Source of the DNA: Regnicoccus_A sp014224355
GTDB lineage: Bacteria > Cyanobacteriota > Cyanobacteriia > PCC-6307 > Cyanobiaceae
Assembly (NCBI RefSeq): GCF_050920705.1
Contig: NZ_CP154799.1
Span: forward strand, 2,294,001 to 2,358,000
DNA length: 64,000 bases
Direction of reading: 5' to 3'
Both the position numbers and the translations under genes were made by a program. The notes beneath the pieces are model-generated. The model was not told where the DNA came from. It ran no database searches and saw only the letters and a list, made by a program, of their open reading frames with translations. Below are positions 49,389 through 56,995 of this stretch, piece by piece; position 1 is the first letter of the stretch, and each line of letters starts with the position of its first letter.

Positions 49389-49863
49389 CCACCACCCTGT
49401 GGCGGCGCCGGGGGGCGATCAGTAGGCTGTCTCCGGCCACCAAATCGCGGGCTTCTTCCTCATCCTCGAACTGCAACCTGGCACTGCCACGAAGCAGCAG
49501 GATCCATTCGGATTCCAGCTGGTCGTACCAATGGCCGGCTCTGGTGCTGTGGGAGCAGGAGTGAATGCGCTCCAGGCGCAGACCTGAGTCGTCCAGCAGC
49601 ACATCCACCCGCTCCTCGCCCGATGGGGGGCAAGGGCTCTCGAGCAGGTTTCCCAACCCATCCTTGCGCTCGGCGCCGGCGGCAGGTTCACCCCAGCGCC
49701 TGCCGATTTCATAGCCCTGCGCCCGGGCCAGGGACACCACCTCCTGGTGGCTGGAGCACGCCCTCAGGGCCTGGCGCAGTTCAGGCCGGGCCTCGCTGAG
49801 GGCGATGAAGGCATTGAGCTGGAGCACTTTCTCCAGAAAGACCTGCAGCTGCTCCTCGGCCAT
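49279..49863 (-). CDS. Nif11-like domain fused to a cupin domain
   Basis: This 194-aa protein joins a Nif11-like leader domain (residues 1-65, 'MAEEQLQVFLEKVLQLNAFI', 'HQEVVSLARAQGYEIGRRWG') to a cupin (about 90-175) with metal ligands in 'TRAGHWYDQLESEWILLLRG' and 'DSLLIAPRRRHRVVATDPAP'. Nif11 domains often form leader parts of ribosomal peptide precursors, but here the domain is attached to an enzyme-like fold, so it is a fusion, not a precursor peptide; I recall this arrangement elsewhere in cyanobacteria. No maturation enzyme (LanM) is nearby. The C-terminal 20 residues overlap psiE. Confidence 0.88.
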   Translation of the reverse strand: MAEEQLQVFLEKVLQLNAFIALSEARPELRQALRACSSHQEVVSLARAQGYEIGRRWGEPAAGAERKDGLGNLLESPCPPSGEERVDVLLDDSGLRLERIHSCSHSTRAGHWYDQLESEWILLLRGSARLQFEDEEEARDLVAGDSLLIAPRRRHRVVATDPAPGTLWFALFWTPSPSVWKSAPASSPPTGSPP

Positions 49864-49873
49864 GGCTGCGCGG

Positions 49874-50353
49874 TCAGTCGGGGGGCAGGTCCTTGACCAT
49901 ACGGAAACGGCGGAAGGGCACTGACCCGATCGTGAGCTCCTCGGTCCAGTCCACCGACCAGCCCTCCCGCTCGAACAGAGGACGGGAAAGGAAGCTGGCT
50001 TCGGTGCGCAATTGTCGGCTGCCAAACCCCCGCGCCAGTGATTCCAGGGCCCGCAGCAGCGCAGTGGCCCGGCCCTGGCGACTGGCCCGTCCGCGGCAGT
50101 AGAGCAGCGAGATGCGATCGGCGGGCTCCAGCACGGCGAAGGCCTCGATCACGGCACCGGCGCCGGAGCAGCTGGCCAGGCCAACCCCCCGCTCCAGGAT
50201 GGTCTCGAACGGGGAGCTTTCGAGCACCACATCCGCCCAGGCCTTCACCTGCTCGGGTGTGTAGAGCAGCGGCGCCTGGCTGAGCACGGCGTCGCGATAG
50301 ACCTCACGCACCGGCTCGAGGTCATGGGGGGTGAGGGGTCGCAGGCTGTGCAT
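49874..50353 (-). CDS. GNAT-family N-acetyltransferase
   Basis: This 159-aa protein resembles GNAT acetyltransferases. Motif A appears as 'SLLYCRGRASRQGRATALLR' (the RxxGxA acetyl-CoA loop), and the early 'LTPHDLEPVREVYRDAVLSQ' plus the tail 'RPLFEREGWSVDWTEELTI' also fit. The substrate is unknown. The start at 50353 is preferred over a long upstream frame that looks non-coding. It lies 10 bases upstream of the Nif11/cupin gene on the same strand, so the two are probably one operon. Confidence 0.84.
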   Translation of the reverse strand: MHSLRPLTPHDLEPVREVYRDAVLSQAPLLYTPEQVKAWADVVLESSPFETILERGVGLASCSGAGAVIEAFAVLEPADRISLLYCRGRASRQGRATALLRALESLARGFGSRQLRTEASFLSRPLFEREGWSVDWTEELTIGSVPFRRFRMVKDLPPD

Positions 50354-50520
50354 CGGCAGGCCCCGGGCTGGATGCTGGGAGGGTATCGGGGCAGCCCAAC
50401 GTTTTGAGACAACTTTCTGGCGGGCCATGGGCAGAGCCCAGGCCCCCAGGCGAGCGCTGCATACCGTGGAATCAGGTTCAGCGCCTGCCCGTGCCCGCAC
50501 GGGGCGCGCCAGGGATCGCC

Positions 50521-50754
50521 ATGGCCGACTCACGCCCGCTCAGCATCGGTGAACTGGAGGCTGGCTTCTCGGCCTACTGCCAGGCCCTGCGCCGCCTCGT
50601 GGCCGATGGGCGCACCCTGGAGCGCATCGAGCGCACCCTCTGCTGGCACAACCTGAACGCGCTGCACAGTTCCCTGCCCCAGCGCTACCGATCTCCACAG
50701 GATCTCTACCGCCGCTACGTGCGTGCCCTTGCAGCCGAGCAACCGCCAGACTGA
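50521..50754 (+). CDS. Small cyanobacterial protein of the DUF3136 type, copy 1
   Basis: This 77-aa soluble protein reads 'LSIGELEAGFSAYCQALRRL', then 'LERIERTLCWHNLNALHSSL' and 'RYRSPQDLYRRYVRAL'. A second copy of the same family lies on the minus strand at 57730-57969 with matching GELEA, YC, RT-x-CW and LP-x-Y positions. I think this is DUF3136, a cyanobacterial family of unknown function, though the name is from memory. Two conserved Cys and a Trp are present. It lies 10 bases before the cytochrome c gene and may be co-transcribed. Confidence 0.75.
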   Translation: MADSRPLSIGELEAGFSAYCQALRRLVADGRTLERIERTLCWHNLNALHSSLPQRYRSPQDLYRRYVRALAAEQPPD

Positions 50755-50764
50755 ATCTCCCGAA

Positions 50765-51190
50765 ATGGACCGAACCCGGATGTCCGCGATTCCCACCTCA
50801 GCTTGGTCCGTCAAGGCCTGGCGCCGGCTGCTGGGGTTCCTGGCGCTGCTCGCTCTGGTGCTGCTGATCTGGTGGCCGCGGCCCGTGTGGGGTGAATCCC
50901 TGGCAACCGCCAGCGGCCCTTCGGGGGAGAGCCTGTTCGCGAACCATTGCGCCGGATGCCACGTCAACGGCGGAAACATTCTTCGCCGCAGCAAGACCCT
51001 CAGGCTCAGAGCCCTGGAGCGCAACGGCATCACAGGTCCCGAGGCCATCGCCACCATCGCGGCCGGCGGACTTGGACAGATGTCCGGCTACGGGGAGGCT
51101 CTGGGGCTGGGGGGGCCTGAGGCGGTGGCGGACTGGGTGTGGCAGCAGGCCCAGCAGAACTGGGTAGGAACAGCAGAACCTGCCACCTGA
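50765..51190 (+). CDS. Cytochrome c6-like, signal-peptide-bearing c-type cytochrome
   Basis: This 141-aa protein has an N-terminal signal/anchor ('LLGFLALLALVLLIWWPRPV') and a class I cytochrome c domain with the haem motif 'ANHCAGCHVNGGN'. The axial Met is in 'AGGLGQMSGYGEALG', which is close to the c6 family's 'M' region but not identical to standard PetJ, so it may be one of the low-potential c6-type paralogues (c6B/c6C) found in picocyanobacteria. It would act in the thylakoid lumen or periplasm as an electron carrier. The start at 50765 lies 10 bases after the DUF3136 gene; a second ATG follows at 50780. Confidence 0.88.
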   Translation: MDRTRMSAIPTSAWSVKAWRRLLGFLALLALVLLIWWPRPVWGESLATASGPSGESLFANHCAGCHVNGGNILRRSKTLRLRALERNGITGPEAIATIAAGGLGQMSGYGEALGLGGPEAVADWVWQQAQQNWVGTAEPAT

Positions 51191-51233
51191 GTTCAGAGCC
51201 CAGCCCGTGGGCCTCGAAAGGCCACAGAGGACC

Positions 51234-51503
51234 TCAGAAAGCCTGAATCCATGGGTAGACCTCCATTCTGGTCCATATCCCCTGGCGCCAGTAGACATCA
51301 CCCTTCACCAGGGCCTCCACCTGCTCCTGGCTCTCGGCTTCATAGAGGCCGAACACCCTGGTGGTGCAGGCGGTGGGCCCCAGGGTGAGCAGCGTCCCCT
51401 CCTCCTTCTGCCGCCGCAGCCCGGCCAGGTGCTCCTCCCGGTAGGCCCCGCGACGCTCCAGCACGTCGGTGCTGTAGCTGCCCCAGAGGACAAACTTGGC
51501 CAT
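51234..51503 (-). CDS. YciI-family protein
   Basis: This 89-aa protein matches the YciI fold: 'MAKFVLWGSYSTDVLERRGA', 'YREEHLAGLRRQKEEGTLLT' with the conserved His near residue 25, and 'VFGLYEAESQEQVEALVKGD', the last helix-strand unit before 'DVYWRQGIWTRMEVYPWIQA'. YciI-type proteins are small dimeric alpha-beta barrels, some acting as dehalogenases or muconolactone isomerases; no substrate is evident here. It stands alone, convergent with the cytochrome gene 43 bases away. Confidence 0.88.
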   Translation of the reverse strand: MAKFVLWGSYSTDVLERRGAYREEHLAGLRRQKEEGTLLTLGPTACTTRVFGLYEAESQEQVEALVKGDVYWRQGIWTRMEVYPWIQAF

Positions 51504-51761
51504 CGGATGCCTCTGGGCAGTGGTTCTGGTCGGAAGGTTAAGGGTGGAGGCCTTTCACCATCCATCTGAAGCCCAACCGCGACCTGGTGTGCATCCACAA
51601 ACAGTGCCAACTAAATGGTGACTGGCTGTCAAGCTACTGAAATACACCGTTACGTTTGCTGAGGTTCCAGGCAGGCCCACGGCTGCCGCCACAGTGCAAT
51701 CCAGACGCCCGTAGCTCCCGCACGCCCAAGCCTGAACCAGCCAAGACCACCCCTGCTTGCC

Positions 51762-51947
51762 ATGAACCTTCACCAAGGACAGATGGTCCGGGTCGCCAGC
51801 AACCCCGATCACACCTACCAGGTGCTCAACATCGACCCTGACGCCAGCACCTGCTGGGTGCGTCGCTGGCCCCTCTCGCGCCATGGCTCACCGCCCTTTG
51901 CCCTGCCGCTCAACCAGCTCACGAGCCTCGAGCGTCCAGGCGGCTGA
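51762..51947 (+). CDS. Small hypothetical protein
   Basis: This 61-aa product from ATG 51762 reads as a compact beta-type domain ('GQMVRVASNPDHTYQVLNID', 'STCWVRRWPLSRHGSPPFAL', ending 'PLNQLTSLERPGG'). The pattern VRV - YQV - CWVRRWP - LPLNQL suggests a small SH3-like fold. I do not recognise a named family. It lies in a plus-strand run ahead of a 38-aa frame and feoA. The 258 bases before it, up to the YciI gene, hold nothing I can identify. Confidence 0.6.
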   Translation: MNLHQGQMVRVASNPDHTYQVLNIDPDASTCWVRRWPLSRHGSPPFALPLNQLTSLERPGG

Positions 51948-51989
51948 CGCCGCACACCCATTGGATCTTGAACCACAGGAGACATTGTT

Positions 51990-52106
51990 TTGATACCGAT
52001 TCGCTTCCTGATCTGCTCCCGCCTGCTGGGGGGCACCACCCGCCTGCTCCTGCTCGGTGCTCTCACGGCCACCCTGGGTGAGCTTCTGGTGCACACAGGT
52101 CTTTGA
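51990..52106 (+). CDS. Tiny hydrophobic protein upstream of feoA
   Basis: A 38-aa frame starts at TTG 51990 behind AGGAGA (spacing about 9) and reads 'LIPIRFLICSRLLGGTTRLL' into 'LLGALTATLGELLVHTGL'. It could be one short membrane helix with a basic N-terminus. It lies 40 bases before feoA. Small peptides such as FeoC accompany Feo systems, but this shows none of the FeoC features, so any link is inferred from position only. It may simply be a leader frame. Confidence 0.35.
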   Translation: MIPIRFLICSRLLGGTTRLLLLGALTATLGELLVHTGL

Positions 52107-52146
52107 TGGCGGGGCTGTACAAGTTCAGAAGGGCCTGAATCAGGAG

Positions 52147-52431
52147 ATGAACCTGGCCGACGCGCCACTCGATCAGCCGCTGGAGCTGCTCAACCTCCCC
52201 GCCTGCTCCAGCCTGGAGGCTCGTCTGCGGGCCATGGGCGTCAAGCCTGGCTGCCGCCTGGTGGTGATGCGCCGGGGCCGGCCAGGAGGCCTTCTGCACC
52301 TGCGCATGGGGCTGCTTGATTTCATGCTGCGCCGTCAGGATGCCGCCCAGATGGAAGCCGTGCTGCTCAGCCCAGACCAAGCCCCAGACCCGCCTGGTAG
52401 AGAAGAAACGCCATCAGCCAGGCCAGGCTGA
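52147..52431 (+). CDS. feoA: FeoA-family protein
   Basis: This 94-aa protein has the SH3-like FeoA core: 'LELLNLPACSSLEARLRAMG', 'KPGCRLVVMRRGRPGGLLHL' and 'MGLLDFMLRRQDAAQMEAVL'. FeoA proteins aid FeoB-mediated Fe2+ uptake, probably by binding its cytoplasmic part. A CAGGAG just before the ATG at 52147 supports the start. Unusually, feoB lies on the opposite strand, converging with and overlapping feoA by 65 bases, so feoA and feoB cannot be one operon here. Confidence 0.88.
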   Translation: MNLADAPLDQPLELLNLPACSSLEARLRAMGVKPGCRLVVMRRGRPGGLLHLRMGLLDFMLRRQDAAQMEAVLLSPDQAPDPPGREETPSARPG

Positions 52432-54175
52432 ACGACCACACCAGCGAGAGCGCCACAAATCGGCCACTTCGGCTTTCCCTCAGCTGCACAGCGACCGTGG
52501 AGAGGCAGGGGGTGTACAGCAGCGTGAACATCATGAAGCTGAGGGCCTGAAGCGGGCGGATGGCCCCCACGACCGCCATGGCCAGTTCACTCTCGCGGGT
52601 GGCGTAGATCACGGCCATGGCCCCCAGCAGGATTTCCTTGGCGATGAAGCCGAAGATCAGCGAAATCGTCAGCTCGGGGTTCATGCCGATCGGACCCAGG
52701 AATGGTTGCACCAACCGCCCGATCTGGCCGGCCAGCGACTGGCCGGAAAGGTTGTCCACACCAGGGGGAAGGTTGTTGAGCAGCCAGATGCTGATCACCC
52801 CGAGGACGATGAAGCGGCGGGTGGTGAAGAAGAACGTCACCATTTCCCGCCAGCCGCGGCTGAACACCGTGACGAGGCTGGGAAAACGGTAGGGAGGCAA
52901 CTCCAGCACGAATCCGCCCTGGCTGGGAAACACCCGTTTGAACAGCAGGGCGGTGAGAACCGCGGCCGCGAAGCTGACCACGTAGAACCCGAAGATCACC
53001 AGCCCGGCCGCCCACCAGGGCCTTGGGAAGAAGGCGCCGGCCATGAACACGAACACCGCCAGCCTGGCCTGGCAGAGTGAAAAGGGAATCATCAGCATCG
53101 CCAGCCAGCGCTGGGGCCTCTCGCGAATCACCCGGGTGCCCATGATCGCGGGCACGTTGCAGCCGAAGCCCATGATCTGCAGCACGAAGCTGCGGCCGTC
53201 GAGGCCCAGCCAATGCATCACCCCATCCATCAGAAAAGCCGAGCGCGCCAGATAGCCCGAATCTTCGATCAGGGCGATCATCAGGTAAAACAAAAAAATG
53301 ATCGGCATGAAGCTGATCACCGTGGTGGCGCCCATCCACAGACCTTCGCTGATCAGCCGGCTGAGGAACTCAGGCAGGTCCAGGCTCTGCAGGGCCGGTT
53401 GGAGCAGCCGGGCCTGCAGGCCATCGAACAGGCCCCCCAGCCAGACCTGGATCGGTCCGCCCACGGCATAGATCAGCTGGAACACCGCCAGCATCACCAC
53501 GAAAAAGCTGAGCAGCCCAAGCAGCGGATGCAGCAAGACCCGATCAAGGCGGTCCCGTTGGGGATCCGCGTGGGGTTGGTCGTGCCCCTGGATGCAGCCA
53601 GCCACCAGCCGGGCCTGGCGCTCCTCCAGCTCCTTGTCAGGCAGCAGGCGGGTCGGAGCTGGGTGCAGCTCCGTGAAGCCGTGGATGTGCTCCAGCAGTT
53701 CATCGAGGCCCTGGCCCTGGCGGGCGCTGAGCACCAGCACCGGCAGCCCCAGGGCCTCCGCCAGCCGCTGGTGGTCGATCCGCACCCCGAAGCGTTGGGC
53801 TTCATCGCCCATGTTCAGCGCCAGGATCATGGGCAGCCCGGTGGCTTCCAGCTCCAGAGCCAGCCTCAGCTGGGTGTCGCTGCGGCTGGCATTGAGCACG
53901 ACCACGGCCAGATCCGGACGGGTCGCGCTGAGAAAGCGGCGCACGATCGCTTCATCCTCACTGCTGCCGTGAAGGTCGTGGATGCCGGGCAGGTCGATCA
54001 GCTCATAGGGCCTGCCGGACGCGTCGGCGGGCAGGGAACCACGCAGCAGCTCCACCGTGAGTCCAGGCCAGTTCGCCACACGGGCGTGGCCGCCGGTGAG
54101 CCTGTTGTAAAGCGTCGACTTGCCGGTGTTGGGCAGTCCCAGCAAGGCCACCTGCACCGCAGCGGCGGCGGTCAT
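52367..54175 (-). CDS. feoB: Ferrous iron transporter B
   Basis: FeoB (602 aa) imports Fe2+. The N-terminal G domain shows G1 'LLGLPNTGKSTLYNRLTGG', G2 'VANWPGLTVE', G3 'LIDLPGIHDL' and G4 'LALNMGDEA'. About eight membrane spans follow, with the gate motifs 'LQIMGFGCNVPAIMGTRVIR' and 'TLLYTPCLSTVAVQLRESRS'. The protein is shorter than E. coli FeoB (about 770 aa), lacking part of the G-domain helical insertion and C-terminal tail, which is common in cyanobacteria. It starts within 4 bases of the stop of the methyltransferase gene upstream (ATGA), an odd pairing. Confidence 0.95.
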   Translation of the reverse strand: MTAAAAVQVALLGLPNTGKSTLYNRLTGGHARVANWPGLTVELLRGSLPADASGRPYELIDLPGIHDLHGSSEDEAIVRRFLSATRPDLAVVVLNASRSDTQLRLALELEATGLPMILALNMGDEAQRFGVRIDHQRLAEALGLPVLVLSARQGQGLDELLEHIHGFTELHPAPTRLLPDKELEERQARLVAGCIQGHDQPHADPQRDRLDRVLLHPLLGLLSFFVVMLAVFQLIYAVGGPIQVWLGGLFDGLQARLLQPALQSLDLPEFLSRLISEGLWMGATTVISFMPIIFLFYLMIALIEDSGYLARSAFLMDGVMHWLGLDGRSFVLQIMGFGCNVPAIMGTRVIRERPQRWLAMLMIPFSLCQARLAVFVFMAGAFFPRPWWAAGLVIFGFYVVSFAAAVLTALLFKRVFPSQGGFVLELPPYRFPSLVTVFSRGWREMVTFFFTTRRFIVLGVISIWLLNNLPPGVDNLSGQSLAGQIGRLVQPFLGPIGMNPELTISLIFGFIAKEILLGAMAVIYATRESELAMAVVGAIRPLQALSFMMFTLLYTPCLSTVAVQLRESRSGRFVALSLVWSFSLAWLMAFLLYQAGLGLGLG

Positions 54176-54825
54176 GGCTGGGGCTCAGCCTCCGCGGCAG
54201 GCTCCCGGCGGAACACCAGCAGCCGGTTGTTGGCGGGCATGGGCAGGTCGTCGATGGCCTGCAGCCCGCAGCTGGCGGCCAGGTCGGTGATCTCCAGGAC
54301 ATCACGCACCCCCATGGCGGGATCAAGGCTGCGCAGGTGCTGATCGAAAGCGGCGTTGCTCGGACTGGTGTGACGGCCGCCGTCGTGGAATGGACCGTAG
54401 AGAAGCAGCAGGCCTGCGTCCTGCAGCACCTGGGCGCTGCCCTCCAGCAACCTCGGCACAGCGCTCCAGGGCATGATGTGGGCCGTGTTGGCGCTGAACA
54501 CCGCGTTGAAGGGTCCTTCAGGCCAGAGTGGCTGGAGCACATCGAGCTCGACAGGCGGAAGCAGCCAGCCCAGGCTGCCTTTGGCCTGGCCCTCGAGCTG
54601 GCAGCGGCGATGCAGATCTCCCAGGTTGATGGCCCGGTCGCTGGGCTGCCACACCACCCGCAGATGGCGACTCATGTGTACGGCGTGCTGGCCAGTGCCG
54701 GAGCCCACCTCAAGCACCCGGCCGTCTTCCTCAAGCCACTGACGCAGGGCCATCAGGATCGGTTCCCTGTTGCGTTCGCAGGCCTCCGAGAAGGGCAGGG
54801 CGACGCGGGAGTCCTCAGGGGCCAT
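54172..54825 (-). CDS. DUF938-family SAM-dependent methyltransferase
   Basis: This 217-aa protein has the SAM-binding motif 'GRVLEVGSGTGQHAVHMSRH' near residue 40 and the DUF938 segment 'AVFSANTAHIMPWSAVPRLL' followed by 'LLLLYGPFHDGGRHTSPSNA'. DUF938 methyltransferases have no firmly known substrate. The start at 54825 ('MAPEDSRVALPFSEACERNR') matches homologues. Its stop overlaps the feoB start by 4 bases, so it is translationally coupled to feoB; it follows trpA with an 8-base gap. Confidence 0.88.
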   Translation of the reverse strand: MAPEDSRVALPFSEACERNREPILMALRQWLEEDGRVLEVGSGTGQHAVHMSRHLRVVWQPSDRAINLGDLHRRCQLEGQAKGSLGWLLPPVELDVLQPLWPEGPFNAVFSANTAHIMPWSAVPRLLEGSAQVLQDAGLLLLYGPFHDGGRHTSPSNAAFDQHLRSLDPAMGVRDVLEITDLAASCGLQAIDDLPMPANNRLLVFRREPAAEAEPQP

Positions 54826-54833
54826 GGTCGGCC

Positions 54834-55664
54834 TCAGGCATCGAGGGCCCGGCGCAGCCCGGCGATGAATCCAGCAGCCGCCTGGGCTGGATCCTTCCCT
54901 TCCTGGTGAGCCGCCGCCATCACCTTCACAAGGGCGCTGCCCACGATCGCTCCATCGGCCCCCCAGTCGCGCACCTGGCGGGCCTGATCGGGCCCGGAGA
55001 TCCCGAAACCCACCGCCACCGGCCTGGGGCCCAGGCCCTTGAGCTGCTGCACCAGATCGCCCACCCGGGATTCCAGGATGGTGCGGACGCCGGTGACCCC
55101 GGTGACGCTCACCAGATAGGTGAAGCCACGGCTGGCCTCAGCGATGCGCGCCATCCGCTCGGCGGGGGTGGTGGGGGCCACCAGCAGCACCAGATCGAGG
55201 CCGTGGCTGGCGGCGATGGGCGAGAGGCGCTCCGCCTCCTCCAGGGGAAGATCGGGCACCACCAGGCCAGCGGCACCGGCGGCGGCGGCCTCACGGCAGA
55301 AGGTTTCGAGCCCACGGTTGAGCAGCGGGTTGGTGTAAGTGAAGAGCACCACCGGCAACGTCAGCTCCCCCCGGAGGCCGGAGAGCATCTCCAGAACAGC
55401 GGTTGGGGTGGTGCCGGCGGCGAGGGACCGGCTGGCGGCGGCCTGGATCACAGGCCCATCCGCCAGGGGATCGCTGTAGGGAATGCCGAGTTCGATCAGA
55501 TCGCTTCCCTCGGCCTCCAGGGCCAGCAGAGTGGCGCGGGTGGTGGCCAGATCGGGATCCCCCGCCATCAGGAAGGGCATCAGGGCGCAGCGGCCGCGCT
55601 CCTTGAGGCCAGCGAAACGCCGCTGGATCGGGGTGCTGGCGAGGCTTGCGGGAGCGGCGCTCAT
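54834..55664 (-). CDS. trpA: Tryptophan synthase alpha subunit
   Basis: TrpA (276 aa) splits indole-glycerol phosphate to indole and glyceraldehyde 3-phosphate for TrpB. Clear parts are 'CALMPFLMAGDPDLATTRAT', 'EGSDLIELGIPYSDPLADGP' with the catalytic Glu, 'GLVVPDLPLEEAERL' with the catalytic Asp, and 'VGFGISGPDQARQV'. Two ATGs are possible; 55664 is preferred because it leaves a short leader as in homologues, while 55691 adds nine residues. It follows the DUF3007 and ndhL genes on the same strand, an order I recall as common in cyanobacteria. Confidence 0.96.
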   Translation of the reverse strand: MSAAPASLASTPIQRRFAGLKERGRCALMPFLMAGDPDLATTRATLLALEAEGSDLIELGIPYSDPLADGPVIQAAASRSLAAGTTPTAVLEMLSGLRGELTLPVVLFTYTNPLLNRGLETFCREAAAAGAAGLVVPDLPLEEAERLSPIAASHGLDLVLLVAPTTPAERMARIAEASRGFTYLVSVTGVTGVRTILESRVGDLVQQLKGLGPRPVAVGFGISGPDQARQVRDWGADGAIVGSALVKVMAAAHQEGKDPAQAAAGFIAGLRRALDA

Positions 55665-55708
55665 CGTGGCCGAGGGGGCTGAGGCGGGCATGCTCCGAGC
55701 CTATGGGG

Positions 55709-56044
55709 TCAGGCAGCGGCATCATCCTTCCACTGGCCGATCTCCCGCAGCAGCTTCTCCTGCTCCCCAGGGCTGAGGGCATCGAATTCCTTCTGCAGTT
55801 CCTCGGTGGTGAGGGCATCGAAGGCGGCGCGGTAGCGGCGGCGCTGTTCCATGAAACTCATTTTTCCAGTCACCACCCGCAGCAGGTAGGTGCCGGTCCA
55901 ACCCATCACCACGAGGATCAGCAGGGCCTCGGCGGCGATGCCGGCCGAGAACCCCTCGAACCCCGCCGCCTTGAAGCCCGCATACCCCACTCCGCCGGCA
56001 AGAAAGACTCCCAGCCCGATCAGCAGCGCCTGACCCCGGTTCAT
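55709..56044 (-). CDS. DUF3007-family membrane protein
   Basis: This 111-aa protein has two spans ('QALLIGLGVFLAGGVGYAGF' and 'AAEALLILVVMGWTGTYLLR') followed by a cytoplasmic acidic helix pair with 'LTTEELQKEFDALSPGEQEK'. It belongs to the cyanobacterial and plant DUF3007 family. Its ATG overlaps the ndhL stop through ATGA, so it is translationally coupled to NdhL, and a role in NDH-1 assembly or thylakoid function is plausible but not shown. trpA follows after 44 bases. Confidence 0.9.
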   Translation of the reverse strand: MNRGQALLIGLGVFLAGGVGYAGFKAAGFEGFSAGIAAEALLILVVMGWTGTYLLRVVTGKMSFMEQRRRYRAAFDALTTEELQKEFDALSPGEQEKLLREIGQWKDDAAA

Positions 56045-56283
56045 TCCCCCTGTCCCGCCATTCGCAGATTGAGGAAGGGGGCAAACAGGATCAGGCCGGG
56101 AAAGAACAGAAACACGAGCCCGTAGATGCCCGTGCGCTCGATCTTGCCCATCACGGTCCAGCGCTTGTGCATCCAGGCGTAGAGGGCCAGGGGAACCACC
56201 ACCAGGTAGGCACCCCCGATCGCCAGGTAGGCGCCCAGCACCAGAAGCGTTTCCGAAGAGATCGACCCCAGGGGCGTGGACAT
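56041..56283 (-). CDS. ndhL: NAD(P)H-quinone oxidoreductase subunit L
   Basis: NdhL (80 aa) is a small membrane subunit of cyanobacterial NDH-1, needed for respiration, cyclic electron flow and CO2 uptake forms. Two spans are present: 'TLLVLGAYLAIGGAYLVVVP' and, after 'WMHKRWTVMGKIERTGIYGL', 'VFLFFPGLILFAPFLNLRMA'. These match NdhL closely. ATGs at 56283, 56310 and 56334 are possible; 56283 gives the usual length. It heads the ndhL-DUF3007-trpA run, and the tRNA-Leu gene is divergent from it. Confidence 0.94.
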   Translation of the reverse strand: MSTPLGSISSETLLVLGAYLAIGGAYLVVVPLALYAWMHKRWTVMGKIERTGIYGLVFLFFPGLILFAPFLNLRMAGQGE

Positions 56284-56352
56284 GGAGCTCAGCAACCCAG
56301 GCAGCAGCATGTCCACGGAAGCAAGGTGGCGCAAATCTAGGATCCCTGAGTC

Positions 56353-56436
56353 GGGGGCATGGCGGAATTGGTAGACGCAGCGGACTTAAAATCCGCAGAC
56401 GGCGACGTTGTGGGGGTTCAAGTCCCCCTGCCCCCA
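56353..56436 (+). tRNA. tRNA-Leu (anticodon UAA)
   Basis: The 84-base gene folds as a class II tRNA: acceptor GGGGGCA/TGCCCCC, D-arm around GGAATTGGTAGAC, anticodon stem GCGGA/TCCGC with loop CTTAAAA giving UAA, a long variable arm and a TTC-containing T-arm. CCA is not encoded. The anticodon loop is uninterrupted, so the group I intron found in this gene in many cyanobacteria is absent here. Confidence 0.96.
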
Positions 56437-56469
56437 TCGCCGCAGCGGCCATCGGGCCGCCTGGCCGTT

Positions 56470-56985
56470 GTGCTGGGAGCCCTGGCGGCCCTGGCGCTGA
56501 TCACCCCTGCCGGAAGTCAGGCTCCCGGGGCTCTGAGCTCCGCCGACCAACGTCTGGCCGTTGAACTCTCCCGTCGCTATGCCGGTCTGAAACGGCGCCA
56601 TCTCGCCGAGGTGCCTGAGATCAGCGTCAGCCAGTGGCTGGGCCGCCCCAGGGGCCAGAGCGCCGTGCTCGTTGACGTACGCGAGCCGCGGGAGCAACGG
56701 GTGTCGATGCTGCCGGGGGCCATCTCCCTGGAGGAATTCGAGCGCACCAGGGATCGTTACCGGGGAGCGCTCGTGGTGCCCTACTGCACGATCGGGCTGC
56801 GCAGCGGTCTTGTCGCGCGCCAGCTGCAGGAGCAAGGCTTCCGGGTCCGCAACCTGGCAGGGAGCGCCCTGGCCTGGGCCCATGCCGGTCTGCCCTTCGC
56901 CTCAGGCGACCGCCCCAGCAATCGTCTTCACGTCTACGGGGCGGGTTGGAACCTGCTTCCCAGCGGCTACATCGGAGTGCTCTGA
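56470..56985 (+). CDS. Rhodanese-domain protein with N-terminal signal
   Basis: This 171-aa protein has a rhodanese-like domain (about 50-150): 'SAVLVDVREPREQRVSMLPG' and the catalytic Cys in 'GALVVPYCTIGLRSGLVARQ'. The N-terminus is hydrophobic ('LGALAALALITPAGSQAPG'), probably a signal peptide. The frame runs upstream through the tRNA gene, which explains a false ATG inside the tRNA; a GTG at 56470 is the best start outside it. Rhodaneses transfer sulfane sulfur; the substrate is unknown. It converges with the following secreted-protein gene, 10 bases away. Confidence 0.85.
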   Translation: MLGALAALALITPAGSQAPGALSSADQRLAVELSRRYAGLKRRHLAEVPEISVSQWLGRPRGQSAVLVDVREPREQRVSMLPGAISLEEFERTRDRYRGALVVPYCTIGLRSGLVARQLQEQGFRVRNLAGSALAWAHAGLPFASGDRPSNRLHVYGAGWNLLPSGYIGVL

Positions 56986-56995
56986 ACTGCCGGGC

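Noticed and set aside
56359..56469. Open frame starting inside the tRNA-Leu gene ('MAELVDAADLKSA') and running into the rhodanese gene
   Set aside because: The ATG and the following residues are the translated tRNA sequence, a well-known artefact; the real start must lie after 56436.
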